This document shows positions 13,505-25,540 of a stretch of DNA of 64,000 nt, in pieces. Source of the DNA: Istiophorus platypterus (Eukaryota; Chordata; Actinopteri; Istiophoriformes; Istiophoridae); assembly GCA_016859345.1 (NCBI GenBank), contig CM029120.1, positions 5,717,501-5,781,500 on the forward strand. The letters run 5' to 3'. The stretch's first letter is position 1. Every line of letters begins with the position of its first letter. The notes below the pieces were generated by a model that worked only from the letters and a program-made list of their open reading frames with translations, had not been told where the DNA came from and searched no databases. A program made the translations under genes and the position numbers.

Positions 13505-14150
13505 GGGTTGTTTATATCCTTCTGGCAGAGAACGATGAGAAGATTAATAACACTCTAATATCCTTATGTTGAATATGAAGCTACTGCCTGTGGCCGGTTA
13601 GCTTAGCTTAGCATAAAGACTGGAAAGGGTGGGGGGGGCAGCTAGTCTGGCTCTGTACATAAGGGACTGTGATTAACATGCTATATTTGATTAATCCAGA
13701 GGTTTTCAAACTCTACGCACCTACTGAAAATACACTCCTTACAACTGCAGAACTTGCCTGAGAATGGTCACGTTTTTAAGTTTCCTTCAGTATCTAAGGA
13801 ATCCGCAGACGGATGTCTGTGTGTCAACGGGTAGACTGCAAACAGGAACTGCCAACGGCCAATTTGGCACTTGTGACGGTGCTGATTTTTTCCAAAACAT
13901 AAAGAAATATAGGCTACAAAAACTGGAGCTCGATTTTGAAAAATCCCTAGATTAATCTGGTAAATGGATTTGTTACAGTTGAACAGAGCCAGGGTAGCTG
14001 TTCCCCCTCCTCCCATTCTTTATACCAGGCTAAGCTAAGCAGCTGCTGGCTGGAGCTTTATATTGAACATACAGATAAGAGTGTGGCATCCACCCTCTCA
14101 TCCAACTCTGCAACAGAAAAGAAATAGTATATTTCCAAAAATATATGTCA
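13505..14150. repeat. Foldback repeat family B, longest copy
   Basis: The left arm includes 'cttctggcagagaacgatga', 'gccggttagcttagcttagc' and 'ataaagactggaaagg'. The right arm, inverted, includes 'ccaggctaagctaagcagct', 'aagagtgtggcatccaccct' and 'catccaactctgcaacagaa'. The two arms flank about 350 nt of unlike sequence. Confidence 0.8.
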
Positions 14151-15689
14151 AATTATTACCTTATCAAGATGCCACTAAAGATCCTTTAGCTTCATTACAT
14201 CTGTTTCTTAGGAATTGAGATGTGTGTTCAGCATAAAAATACACAATTTGGCATTTATCCAAATATATGTTGAACACACTGAGGGGACTTAAATTTACTT
14301 CATCTCACACTTAAGCAGCTAATCCCGTATTTGCAGTTAAAACATTGAAAAAAGTAGGTGAGTTAAGGTCAACAGAAGGCCCAGGTCAAGACTGCAATGG
14401 ACCCACACCCACATCCACACCCACACCCACAAGCAGCATTACGCTACAAAATGGACTCACATGCAGTACAAAACAAAAACCACACATTCGTGTACTGATA
14501 CACTAATACACATGCATCCCCTCTATGAAGTAGCTGAGGTTCATACATAAACCGTCTCCCTCCGTTGCTCATGAATAATAAACCGACAACTGGAGGCAAA
14601 GTCTAAACTCCGTCCCGATCGGTGGCCCTGCTTTTCTATAACTCACACTCGTATTTGCCAGTGTCAGTAGATCATTAACGGTACGGCGGGAGGAAGAGGA
14701 AGCTCTGCTTCGGCCTCTTCACACCTCCGCTCCTGTCTCCACAACATCGGGCTTTTATCATGAAGGGAGGCGAGGGGGGGGAACCCAGGCTGACGCCCCC
14801 TCCGCTGCCGAAACACAGGAATGCTATTACTTGTTTGGTTGAGGACAAACAGACCGAGTACGGGAGAGAAAGCACTTCAGGTTTTTATCTTTAAAGCACA
14901 GCGGAAAAAATGTCGGCTGGGATTCTACCTTGGTATTTCCTAATTGGCTCGGGGGGGGGCAAAAAAAAGGAAGTCAATGCTTGAATTTTGTGCACAAGTA
15001 AGATGAGAGGAGAAAAAAAAGAGGAGAAAGAACATTTAACTTCCAAAGGACCAATGTATGCTGGAATAAAACTGAAACAAACAGTGCAATACTTGTTTAT
15101 TCTGCTGAACACACTGAATCATAAAATACTAATGGATCAGACTTTGCAAAAGGGCAAATGAAAATATGAAAGGCATTTGGTGTTCTTATGACATGCGTGC
15201 ACAATTAATAGTAGGAAAAGAGGAAAACAGCTGCATTTTAACGTGGTATTCCTGTAATTTGTTGGGTGTAAACAACCTGTGATTGTGTGTGTGTGTGTGT
15301 GTGCATGGGTGCGTGCGGGCACACATGAGAGAGACAGCATTTAAATTTTTAATTTGCACAGCAGGATAGGAATGAGCACAAAAAGAAACTGTGCAAGCTT
15401 CAAAAGGATAATGCCCCAGGGACTTAAACCATAAGAGGCATCTCGAGATGAAACTGAAAAAAAGGAGAAAAAAAAACAACAACTACAATAATATGACAAA
15501 AATAACAAAATCAAATTATAGACAGAAACGAAATGAAAGCAAAAGAACTAGAATGACCACCTCGTGGCTCTAAGGCACCAAGTTACAGTTTACAACGGTG
15601 TCTGTCCAAACTAATAAAATATAACTCGTGACAACTTTGAAGAAAATTAATTTATTTTTAAAGTACTGATTGTTTTTGCAGCGTATTCT
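14151..15689. other. Interval without recognised gene
   Basis: AT-rich. It contains a CCACAC/CCCACA run at 14400-14432 and a short (TG)n at 15284-15302. No exon is recognised. Confidence 0.5.
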
Positions 15690-16027
15690 GATGTCGCATT
15701 GAAGTTGACCTTTGACTTTTTGGACACGGAATCTTATCACTGCAACATTCAGTCCTTATCGACATTTGTGAGAAATATGGTAATAATTAGCCCGTGGATT
15801 CCTGAGCTGTGGCCAAAAATGCGTTTTGAGAGGCCGTGTGACCTTGGCCTTTGACCTTCGGCCCCCAAAATTCGAACCAGTTCATCCACGAGTCCAAGAG
15901 AACGTTTGCTGCCAAATTTTAAGAGGTAACCTCAAGCATTCCTGAGATGTTGCGATCACGAGGACGGGACGGACGGGTGGACGACACTTGAACGAGACGT
16001 CAGCGGCACAGAGGCATAAAAAACAAC
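15690..16027. repeat. Dispersed repeat family E with TGACCT words
   Basis: Landmarks are 'tgaccttggcctttgacctt', 'gaaccagttcatccacgagt', 'ccaagagaacgtttgctgcc', 'cattcctgagatgttgcga' and a closing 'cacagaggcataaaaa'. I recognise it as a repeat common in fish genomes but cannot name it. Confidence 0.7.
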
Positions 16028-16379
16028 ACATCAAACAGGAGGAGGAAAAAGGGCAACGACTGCAGTTTAAAACTGGTTTTCTCAACTGGCTTCAGAAAAA
16101 GAGGGATTTTGCAGGTTGATTTAAGGGCAACGTCTTTGCCAGCTGATACCTTGCAGCCAATTTTGTGTTTTTACAGCGAGAAATAAAGCAAAAGAGACAG
16201 GGCAAGGACAAAAATAGAGAAAAGCAAGAGAAAAAGGGAGGCAGAGAAACAGAGGAACCGACAAGAAGAAGCTGAAATAAAGATAAAGTGATGAAGGTGA
16301 GGGATGAACTGGATGGGGGGAGGCCCAGTCCTCCCAAACATCTCCCGAGCCCCCCCCGAGCCTCCCTCCCCACCCCCAG

Positions 16380-16640
16380 CCTGTGTCGTCCCCACGACGT
16401 TACTCTGACAGCTCAATAATTGACTGCTTATCTTTTATTAATAGAGGGAGCCATTAAGGCCACGGAGCCGTGTCTGGGGTTCGGTCCCCGAGACAAAGCC
16501 CTGCCCGGCCCCCGGCCCCCCGGCCCCCCGGCCCCCGCATCAGACGGCTCCTCCTCTCTTTCTGTCTCATAATTCTGGCATCTGCCCAGTGCTTCACTGT
16601 ACCACGGCCTCTTAATTAGCTCCTCGTGCGACAGAGGCGT
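16380..16640. promoter_or_regulatory. Candidate conserved non-coding element
   Basis: Unique-looking sequence with homeodomain-type words: TGACAGCTCAATAATTGA, 'tcttttattaatagaggg', 'gccattaagg' and 'cctcttaattagctcctc'. These flank a CCGGCCCC repeat (16504-16537). No conservation data are available. Confidence 0.25.
16504..16537. repeat. 8-bp CCGGCCCC minisatellite
   Basis: About four units. The opposite strand has four G-tracts of four or more, a G-quadruplex pattern. Confidence 0.85.
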
Positions 16641-18100
16641 CCTCGGCGTCGCTGCGGTGTTAGCATGCTACCCGCGACGTGAGTGTTGCAGAGCGGCGGG
16701 AGGTGAACGGGTTCTCTCCAAAACAACCTTCCTGAAACGCCCGTTCGCCCGCTTTGATCTTTGAAGACCGCGGCGGCTGAGAGAAGCCTCTTCAAAGGAG
16801 ATTAAAGAAGTGAAACCATGTCAAATAGTTTTCTCATGATCGCATCTCAAAAATCTCATCACACCGAGATAACAAATTCAATAGCTTTGCCGAGATCCAA
16901 AGTTGATTTCTTCGCTGTTGTTGCCTCAGGTCGGTCGGACAGAACGGACAAAGACAGAGCTGGAATCGCATTAAAGCGCAGAACCCCTCCAAGGCCACAC
17001 AATCATACGCAGGCTGCACAGGTCCGATAATAGAAAAACTCCGAAATGGACGGAAAAATTCGGAAAATTGCCCCCTCTCTCACCATGTTAAGGAAAGTGA
17101 CAAATATTCCCCCGGATTCGCCCCTTTCACTGGGTCTGCACCAAAATTCTGTGGCCCGTCTCCTGACCCAGGCCCCCAGGCCTCACAACCCAGGCCCTCA
17201 GCCCTCGACCCAGGCCCCCGGGCGCCCGACCCTCCGCCCTGTCCGCCGCAGAACGGTTCAGCACTTGTTGCTCAATCCTGCTGACGAGCGAACGAAAACA
17301 AGAAGATGAGTGAAAACAGAAACTCCCTGTCAGATGTAATCAGAAAAACATTGACCGATCACAGGATCAGATTTTCCTCTCTGGTTCAAAGCGAGAGACG
17401 AGATTCAAAAGGGGCCAGCGTCGGCGGCGATGTACGGAAGGCCAGAGAGGACAAAAACCAAAATGACTGAAAACAAAACAAAACAAACATTTATGTCTGA
17501 ATAATGGAAAAACAAGACTCTGTTTTGGTCTTTGTTCTTTAAGTTTCTTTAAAAGTTACTGACCCAGTGGGACATAAAAGAAGTTTATTACCTTGATTTC
17601 ATTATGTTCATTACATCAGACACACAACTGTCGTCCTCATGCAAGAGAAAAGTCATGGGATTCGTCCTCGAGAACCAAGATCGTCTGCACAGAATTTAAC
17701 AGCAATTTATCGAATAATGTTTCACATAATTGCTACAACTTCTCCTGAATTATCCCGAGATAATGAACAATAATATATAGAGTCAGCAACATCCTAGTAT
17801 GAGTAAATAATTCCTTACTTGGCATAAACCTTATTTATAGATTCGCTTTGACTCGTTTCCGAACTAACCGGCAAAAGCCAATAAAGTTTTTTTTGTTCTT
17901 GTTTTTTTTTTTTAACGTGAACTTATCCGGCTGTATTGAGCAGGTTAACTTTCTATGAACTTTGCAGTGAAAAAAAAAACCACAAACAAAAAACAAAACA
18001 AAACAAAAAACCCGCAAAGATCAACAGCAATGTCCCTCGCTACCTCCCGGCCTGTGCAAACTGGGGCCGAGGCCGGCGGTGCTTTATGGCCCTCGGGAAC
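16641..18100. other. Interval without recognised gene
   Basis: It includes a degenerate 'acccaggcccc' array (17163-17222) and A-rich runs (17970-18010). No exon is recognised. Confidence 0.5.
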
Positions 18101-18111
18101 CTCCAGACACG

Positions 18112-18156
18112 GGGGCTTTTCTGGGGAGGGCGGTGCTTCCTCCCCAGAAAAGCCCC
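18112..18156. repeat. Perfect 18-bp inverted repeat (hairpin, 9-nt loop)
   Basis: The arm ggggcttttctggggagg (18112-18129) is exactly complementary to 18139-18156, with loop gcggtgctt. The loop sequence plus flanking G repeats a nearby word, ggcggtgctt (18074-18083). Confidence 0.95.
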
Positions 18157-18509
18157 ACGGGGGGGTAAGAGTTATTGAAGGTGCTTCTCTCGCACACGCA
18201 GACCCTCAGCTTCTCATTGTCCTGTCGTTTCTCTTGCAGAGACGGAGGCGTTTTAAAGAGGAGGACAGGCGGAGGGTGAGCTCCGGTGAGCCGTAAATAA
18301 AGGGATTCATTTCGAATTCTTTAACATGGGAATCTTTTTTTTTTTTAACAACTGCCCTGTAATATCGATTGTTGTCGGTCGTCCTCTGATATATCATCCG
18401 GACCCTTCCGTTTTTTTTGGCCGCGATGGCGGCCGCGTCGGACAATCCGACGCTTCGCCGCGTCTCGGTCCGGAGTGAAATACCTCGGGGCAGAACCTGC
18501 TGACATTTA

Positions 18510-18815
18510 CGATTCCCCTGACATTTCATTTACCAGCCCACCTGCTCAGAGCCTGCACTTATCCAGCCAATTCTTCGTCTCTACTGGGAGATTTGTTTGA
18601 CGAGGCCCAACGACTTTGTTGATCCCCTGAAATTTCGTTTAGTGTTGTCATCGGGTCATTTTTCAAAATTCTCTCTCAAATGCTTTGGTTTTATGACCAG
18701 ATACCTGAAAAAACTGACAGTATTTTATATCGTCGTCAGGCGCGCAAGCGCTAATATGCATGTTCACAAGCGGATGTTAGCATTTAAACCAAGTACGGTC
18801 TTAAAGGGCTTTTAG
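18510..18815. repeat. Fragment of mosaic repeat family D
   Basis: Reads 'ccaacgactttgttgatccc', 'ctgaaatttcgtttagtg', 'aaatgctttggttttatga', 'ccagatacctgaaaaaactg' and 'ggatgttagcatttaaacc', in family order. Confidence 0.6.
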
Positions 18816-19975
18816 AATGGCTATAGGCGCTCAGGCTAACAAACAGTGAAAGCATCTCACACACACCAAGAAACACCAGCGCCCATTGTTTTGTTTTTTA
18901 TGGGGGGGGGCTGCATTTTGAACCTTGGACGTTGTGGTTCACGGTGAGTAGCCCCTAAGCCATGGGGGTGCGCCTGTTTTCAATTCAGCACCACACATGG
19001 TTGGTATTTTAAAGGCAGGCATCAAACTGGGCATCAGCTCGTCAGGAAAACGCCAATTTCACCCCATTTGCTCAGATGGAGACATCCTGGCTGCCGCCGG
19101 GCGCCACAGGCGTCGCACGTCAGAATGACACGGAAAATAAATAAAAAGACTGGAGCAGATACAGGTGTAAAGAAACCGCCACGACGGATTATGATCCAAC
19201 TGCAAGAAAACCGTTTACCGCGTTGGTCTCGGACGCTAACCCGATGCGTCCCGGCACGGACCCAACAGGAAACCTCGTCATCGGTGCAGGACAAAGCGCT
19301 TGTTTTTGTTTTCTGTTTGGGCGACAGCGCGTCACGCCAACGCTGGGGGTAAATGGAGCGGGGTGGGGGGGATGGGGGCGTGTTCACGGGGTCGGAGGTG
19401 ACCGGCGGCAAAAATCCAAGCACAGGTGGTCAGCTGGACACGTTGGAGACAGGTCTAATGGGCACAGAACAAAAACAGAACCAATCTCCCGAAAGGGTTT
19501 TTTTCCTTTTTCTTTTTTTTCCCGACCAGCAATAAAATGAGAGAAAAGGTCACTCTCAAGCCTTAGTGCTCTTTAATGTCTTTTTTTATTTGTTTTACCC
19601 ACCCCCCCGATGAATGGCCGTTCCTTCATTTCACACAGCGGAGCTGGCTCTGAAGCTCACTGAAGACAGAAGACTGTCCTCTCCCTCAAAGAAAGAGCCT
19701 GATAATCGAATCTCCCCGTCTCTGCTCTGCGTCAGTTTTCCTTGAACATGGAATTTGATGGTGGAGCGACGGGCGGAGTGAGAAAAACACAGGAGCAGCG
19801 CCGGAGAGCGGCTAAATCCACTAAACCGGGGGAGGGGGGATCTTTTCTTCTATAATGAATGCAACCCATTAAAAATGCAGGAAAGGGAGATATGAATTCC
19901 ATCTCCTCAATCAGATCAGAGTGGGGGTGACCTAGTAACAAGTAAAACCCAGAACGGACACCAAGACCGAGGAAA
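18816..19975. other. Interval without recognised gene
   Basis: It has mixed composition, with a poly-G run at 18902-18910. The reading frames overlap on both strands and have no recognisable domain. Confidence 0.5.

Positions 19976-20014
<39 letters not shown>
19976..20014. repeat. (TG)n microsatellite
   Basis: About 18 TG units. Confidence 0.9.
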
Positions 20015-20016
<2 letters not shown>

Positions 20017-20083
20017 GTGGCCACGCGAGCGTTTTCGCAGGGTCATCGTGATGGGATCGGCGTTGACGTTACCTGACGTTGAC

Positions 20084-20400
20084 CATGACTAATTAATCGA
20101 TTAGTTGATCAACAGACAAATAGTGCCCAACTATTTTGATGGCTGATTAATTCCTGACTTCACGAACTTTTCAAGTGGAAGCGGTGAAAAAAAAAATGGT
20201 GAGATTTGCTGCTCGTCTTTGTCATTAATCAGAATTAACTGATTTCAAGCCATTTTTGCACTTTAGGTCAAACAAAACAAAGGCATCTGAGAAAAATCAC
20301 TGTTTGCTCTGCAAAGTTGTGATTAGCATCTCTTTTTATTTCTTTTTTGTTTAAAATTCAATAGACCAAACAACTTATTAAGCGATTTAAAAAAAACAAA
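20084..20400. repeat. Dispersed repeat family A, opposite orientation
   Basis: Reads 'actaattaatcgattagttg', 'atcaacagacaaatagtg', 'gagatttgctgctcgtcttt', then 'aggcatctgagaaaaatcac' and 'caatagaccaaacaactta'. This is the reverse order of the copies at 25.1, 43.0 and 60.3 kb. Confidence 0.75.
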
Positions 20401-21236
20401 AAAGAATAACATGCAGATTAATGGATGATGGACATAATCTTCAGAGACAGACCTAAATGTCATCTCCATGAGGTCAATCAGTACATTTTTAATAAAGCTG
20501 GGACACGGCGCCAAAAACTCGCCCTCCCCTCCAAGTTTCATTGAGAGCCGTGGAGTCGGAGTTTAAAAAAAAAAAAAAAATCAGACTAAAGATGGATTAA
20601 ACAAACAGTGGACACTTCGCATCCCATTACACCGGATTCCGAAACGTCCTAGATAATGATTCAGATACCGGCCGAAGGTTAGTGCACGGGACAGGACAGA
20701 ACCAGGGAATAGCTGGGCCCGGCTCTCTCGTCTAAACGTCCAACAATCGGAGTCACAGCGGAGAAAACCGAACCTGCGCCAACTTCGCCAAGCTAGTGCA
20801 TCAGTTTTATAGCAGCGTTTACTGACCGATGTGGCTAAGAGGGTCACGTCTCGACCACGGCCACTAGGAACTGTTCCGATCTGATGGCTGGTCAAAGGGT
20901 TTTTTTGTTTTTGTTGCGAGTCTGGATTTCGTGGCTGAAGCCGGAGTTACACTCGCAGTGCAGCTTTTTTTTTTCAAGCCCATTTTTGAGCTAATCCTCC
21001 AAAGAAAACCATGTGGTTCGAAAAACCAAACGCTCGCCGCCTTTCAGCACGAAAGTGCGAACATAATGCAGCGTGGTCACGCTGCCGAAACCTTCTTCGA
21101 AAAATCGAGGGCGCGGTTTGTTAGTGTCGTACGGAAGCAGCGATCGATACTGGTGTGATATCGGATTTTCTAATTCATCGATACACTTTGAACATCCCGG
21201 GCTGCCGAATTACTACCTGTGAAAATGCACGTATTT

Positions 21237-21237
21237 A

Positions 21238-21309
<72 letters not shown>
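21237..21309. repeat. (AAAG)n microsatellite, 18 units
   Basis: A pure tetranucleotide polypurine tract. Confidence 0.97.
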
Positions 21310-21310
<1 letters not shown>

Positions 21311-21424
21311 CTTCCTGGATTAGACCCATTTGGCCAAGTTGCTACCTGGAGTTATCTTGGATTTATTTTCATGTGAAGACAAACCTTTCCCAGAATAGCG
21401 CCGCGTCCTCATTCACTTCTCCAC

Positions 21425-21425
<1 letters not shown>

Positions 21426-21476
<51 letters not shown>
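21426..21476. repeat. (TG)n microsatellite
   Basis: About 25 TG units. Confidence 0.95.
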
Positions 21477-21478
<2 letters not shown>

Positions 21479-24400
21479 CACCCCTTTGAGTACAATAATA
21501 CCAATAATATAATAATCATCTGTCATTTGTCGCCAGTGCCGAGCAAACATAGCTACATTTGACAATAATGAATCTCTAATTGCATGAGTGACAATTAACG
21601 GCTTTGCGTTTGTCCATAGGGTATTTTGGAATAGACTGAACGCTCGTATTTGAATAAGTGGATTATGCTGAGAGGTTTTTATGGTCATCTACTGCCACTG
21701 TGCCGCTTTTGTTGTCGTCGTCCCGCCAGGCTGGTTTACCATCAAAATCCTCTGTAACTGTTGCGAAACACCACAGCGGCAACAAAAATCCGCTTCTCGC
21801 TTTTCCGTCTTCATGCTTTGCAAGTCATTTATAACATAATTAACACATGTATGGACAGAAATAGAAGGTTCCAAAAGGTTTTTGTGGGGTTTTTGGTACT
21901 TTAAAAAAAAAAATAAATAAAATCCCCAAACGATCTGGCCACTGGAATCAAATGCAACTAAAATAACACCGTAGAATTATTCTGTTCCTATTCTGTTTGC
22001 TCATTGTACTCAAAACACTCGTACTTTTACCAAAATATAACTGAATTCGGCTTTTGACCGCCTTCAAAATATAGCAAAACATGCCTTCATACGCAGTTTA
22101 TGTTCACTGGTAGCAATTTTAGCAGATTACATCTGTCTCTACAGCCAAACTTTAAGCTAATGTTGTTGTGCGAGGTTGACGACTGCACAAATAACGACTG
22201 GAGGCCATGTGTGGGGCCATATTTTGCAGACAGCAGGAAGACTTGGAACTTACGGAGCATATGGTAATAAGTACTCATTGTTATTTCACTGTCTCCATCG
22301 TGAACCTAAGCTAACGGGAGCTGCCTTCCCCTGCAATAGGTGCGAGCCACAAACTTTCAGGGCTTTCAAGCCTGCAGGGTATTTTTTTTTTTTTTGTGGA
22401 GTATTCCTTCAAGTGTTTTTGGTTTTTATTTACTTTTCCTTTCACTATGACGGTGTGAAAGCAGCGGCAGGGCGAGGAAGTTGGACCCAGCCCACCTGAG
22501 CTCCACGGTCCTCGGTCAACGAGCCCCATCGCTCTGATCGGCTCCACGGCTGCAGCTGCCTGTAGTCGGGGAGGGTTAATGTCTTTTATAGGGTCACACA
22601 TCACACCACAGCCCATTACAAAGAGCAGGTCTGTCTATTCTCTGAGCTGTAACTGAAGCTTTTAATATCCCCTGTCTGCTAAAACAAGTCTGGATTAAAG
22701 AGACAGTGAGGCTGTATTTCACAGACAGGTCAGGCACAAAACATCTTTCCTGTCTGGACTAGATTTGTATAAATAGAGCTCTTAGTGAATTATAAACGTT
22801 TACCTGACTGAAAGGGAGGTTTGGCCAAATCATCCGAGTCACTTATTTTTAATCATTTTTAATCATCGACTTCCGTCCAGCGTCTGTACTGCAGCAGATT
22901 AGCAGGGCCACGCTGCTGGGGCCCGCTCGGCATCTGGGAGGCCAGAGGAGGTTACGTTTTATAGGCTTGTAAACCGACGCTCATTTCTGACTCGCCAGCG
23001 ACAGCGGACGCTCGTTTCCTGCTGTCGTCCGGCAGCGGAGGTGAAACGTTTTAGTTTACGGTGGCGAGCTTTGGGGTTTTTATTTAGTTTTTGGTTTTGT
23101 TTTTTTTGCAGGGTCCATCTAAGCGGCAGCATGTTGCCGAGGACCCGTCCGGTGGAAACACGGACGAGGTCGTATGACTCAGCCGCCCAGGAGCGAGATG
23201 CCAGACTCGGCACAGCGGCGTTCCTAATTACAACAATATGTTAAACCTCCTAAGCTCTCCTGCTCACCGCAAGTTTTCTAAAAAGGATGCTGACCTACAT
23301 TTCTCCTCTGCGCTCTGAATTCAGAAAAAGGAAAAAAAAAAAAAAGTTCTTTGAGGCTCATTGAAGGGAGAACTGAAATAGCAACTCCCTCTTTTCACAC
23401 AGGCTGCCGCAAGAGGAAAGCCCGAAGTCTGGCCTACAGGGCCTTCCTGCAATTAACCAAAACTACAAGGAGGAAAGGGTTTTTCATCAGAGATTATTCC
23501 GCATGCAAAGGTTTGATGAGAAAGCAAGTTTCCGAGAAAGGCGCCATTTAGAAGTCAACACCGATTGTAAATCTGTGACAAAAATGACAACACGCAGCAG
23601 CGAAATGTGCACAACATTAATAATCTACAACCACCGCTTGTTACAGCGGATGCTTTTGCCATTACTGCTACCAAAGTGCAAAGTAATACAAACACAGTTG
23701 CTATGGAAATGAGTGACTAATGTATTACAAGGATTTCCCTGGAAGTCACTGTTTGGAGCCACAAATCAGAAACAGCGCCGCGCTGCCAATACGGCTGCAC
23801 GGATCAACAGTAACTCGGCTCAGTGCGGGAATTTACATTTCCTCAGGCAAGAAAAAAAAAAAAATCAATACGAGACTGAGGGAGCGAATCAAGACGTCAG
23901 GAAATGAATCAGAACGCGGCACGCACGGCGAGTAGCGATGCCTGCCAGACGCCCCGGGTGCAAAAAATGTAAGTGTAAAATCTACCAGACACGCTCCAAC
24001 CAATTTGGGGCTGATGATAAAGTCGTCGCATCCCCAGTGAGGCAGAAAATTTAATTTCAGCCACAGACAATCAGGCAGGAAAAGTCCAGGTTATTAATCC
24101 TCTTTGCATGCGTGTGTATTTGCGCGTAATTAAAGATTAAACGGGCGTTTTCCGGCTACGGCGGGAAAACGTCCCACAATGCATTTCCCTAACATATATT
24201 TACCTCCCAAAGATGGAAAATGGTATTAATATTATACTAATATTAACCAAACGGATCCAACAGTAATCTTTAAGTCTGAAAGAAGTTTGAAATGATTGGA
24301 AGAGTGGCATGAATATTCACCTTGGATGCGTCACTGGGCTACAAAGACACCTTTTAACGCGGTTCAGGGACGAGGCGGCGGCGGCGGCGGCGGCCAGAGC

Positions 24401-25135
24401 ACACACAGCTCTAGAAAAGGTCACATTTCCTTTTGGCTTCGCTAAAGCCTCAACCGTTCGCAGGCAGCCTCGGTATAATCTCACCGGCATCTGGCGCCGA
24501 GAATTCGACACATCTACCCGTCCCTCTGCCTTTTGAGCTGGTTAACCTCATTTTCTGCATTAACCCCCCCCCGGAGTGCTGGAGCGTGGGACAAGGTAAA
24601 CAAGGCCCAGGATGCCAAGTGTAATCACAAAGCCATTTGGATAATTTGAGCTATATTCAGAAATAAGGTCAACTCCGCAGCCAACAATCACAGAAAAACA
24701 CGGTTTTACTAGATGACGTCCTTTAAAACATAATAATAATAATAAATAAAAATTGAGTTTATCAATTAGCAGAATTGACATGCAAATGGGAATTTTGGGA
24801 TTAAGGTTAAAGAAAAAACGAGCTGGACGGTATCGGGACCTAAGGGAAGATAATCTACAGTTATGTAAGGGGGAAATACCGCTGACAGAAGTAATGAGCA
24901 GTGGTTAATGACTGTTTCAAATCGAACTGAAGCAGGGCAACAAAGTTCTTTCTTGACCTTTAGAACAAAGAAAGGTTTTTCTTTTTTACTTAAGGTCCAG
25001 ATCCAACTCTTTTCATTTGAGCCAATTCTACGACCACTGAGTAAACCCATTCATGCATGAAGACAAAGGAAAAGGCTTGTAGGTGAAGCTTAATTCAAGA
25101 CATTTAAAGTTATTTTTGTCAAACCAGCCGCAGTT
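21477..25135. other. Interval without recognised gene
   Basis: Mostly unique-looking sequence, including the candidate element at 22590-22800 and a GGC triplet run at 24374-24393. No exon is recognised. Confidence 0.5.
22590..22800. promoter_or_regulatory. Candidate conserved non-coding element
   Basis: Repeat-free sequence with 'tcacaccacagcccattaca', 'gctgtaactgaagctttta', 'ctggattaaagagacagtg' and 'cacagacaggtcaggcac'. The density of short homeobox, SMAD and RUNX-like words is suggestive only. Confidence 0.2.
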
Positions 25136-25139
25136 GCTT

Positions 25140-25540
25140 TTAGGGCTGCAGCAAAGATTTATTTTCATTATTAATTCATTCCTCTTTCATTTTTTTGATG
25201 AATCAATTAATTATTTGCTCTTTAAACAGAACAGAAAAGGGGTGAAATACCACAAAAAATGGGAAATGCTGATCAATATTTCATGCAGCCCAGGATGACA
25301 TCTTCAAATTGAAAGTTTGATTGACCAACAGCAAAAAAACCTCCAAAATATTCAATAAAAATAACTTAAAAAAGATAAAGGGAACCAATTCTGACATTTG
25401 AGAGGCTGGAACTGGAGAATATTTGGCTTTTTCGCTCGATAAACAATTGAAACAGTCATTTGATTTCTTAAACTAGTTGTCGATTAACAGTCAAATCGAT
25501 CAACTAATTGTTAAAATCAGCTCATTTTCTTATCCAAACA
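25140..25540. repeat. Dispersed repeat family A
   Basis: Reads 'ttagggctgcagcaaagatt', 'gatgaatcaattaattattt', 'aggatgacatcttcaaattg', 'gagaggctggaactggagaa' and 'gatcaactaattgttaaaat'. Confidence 0.8.
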
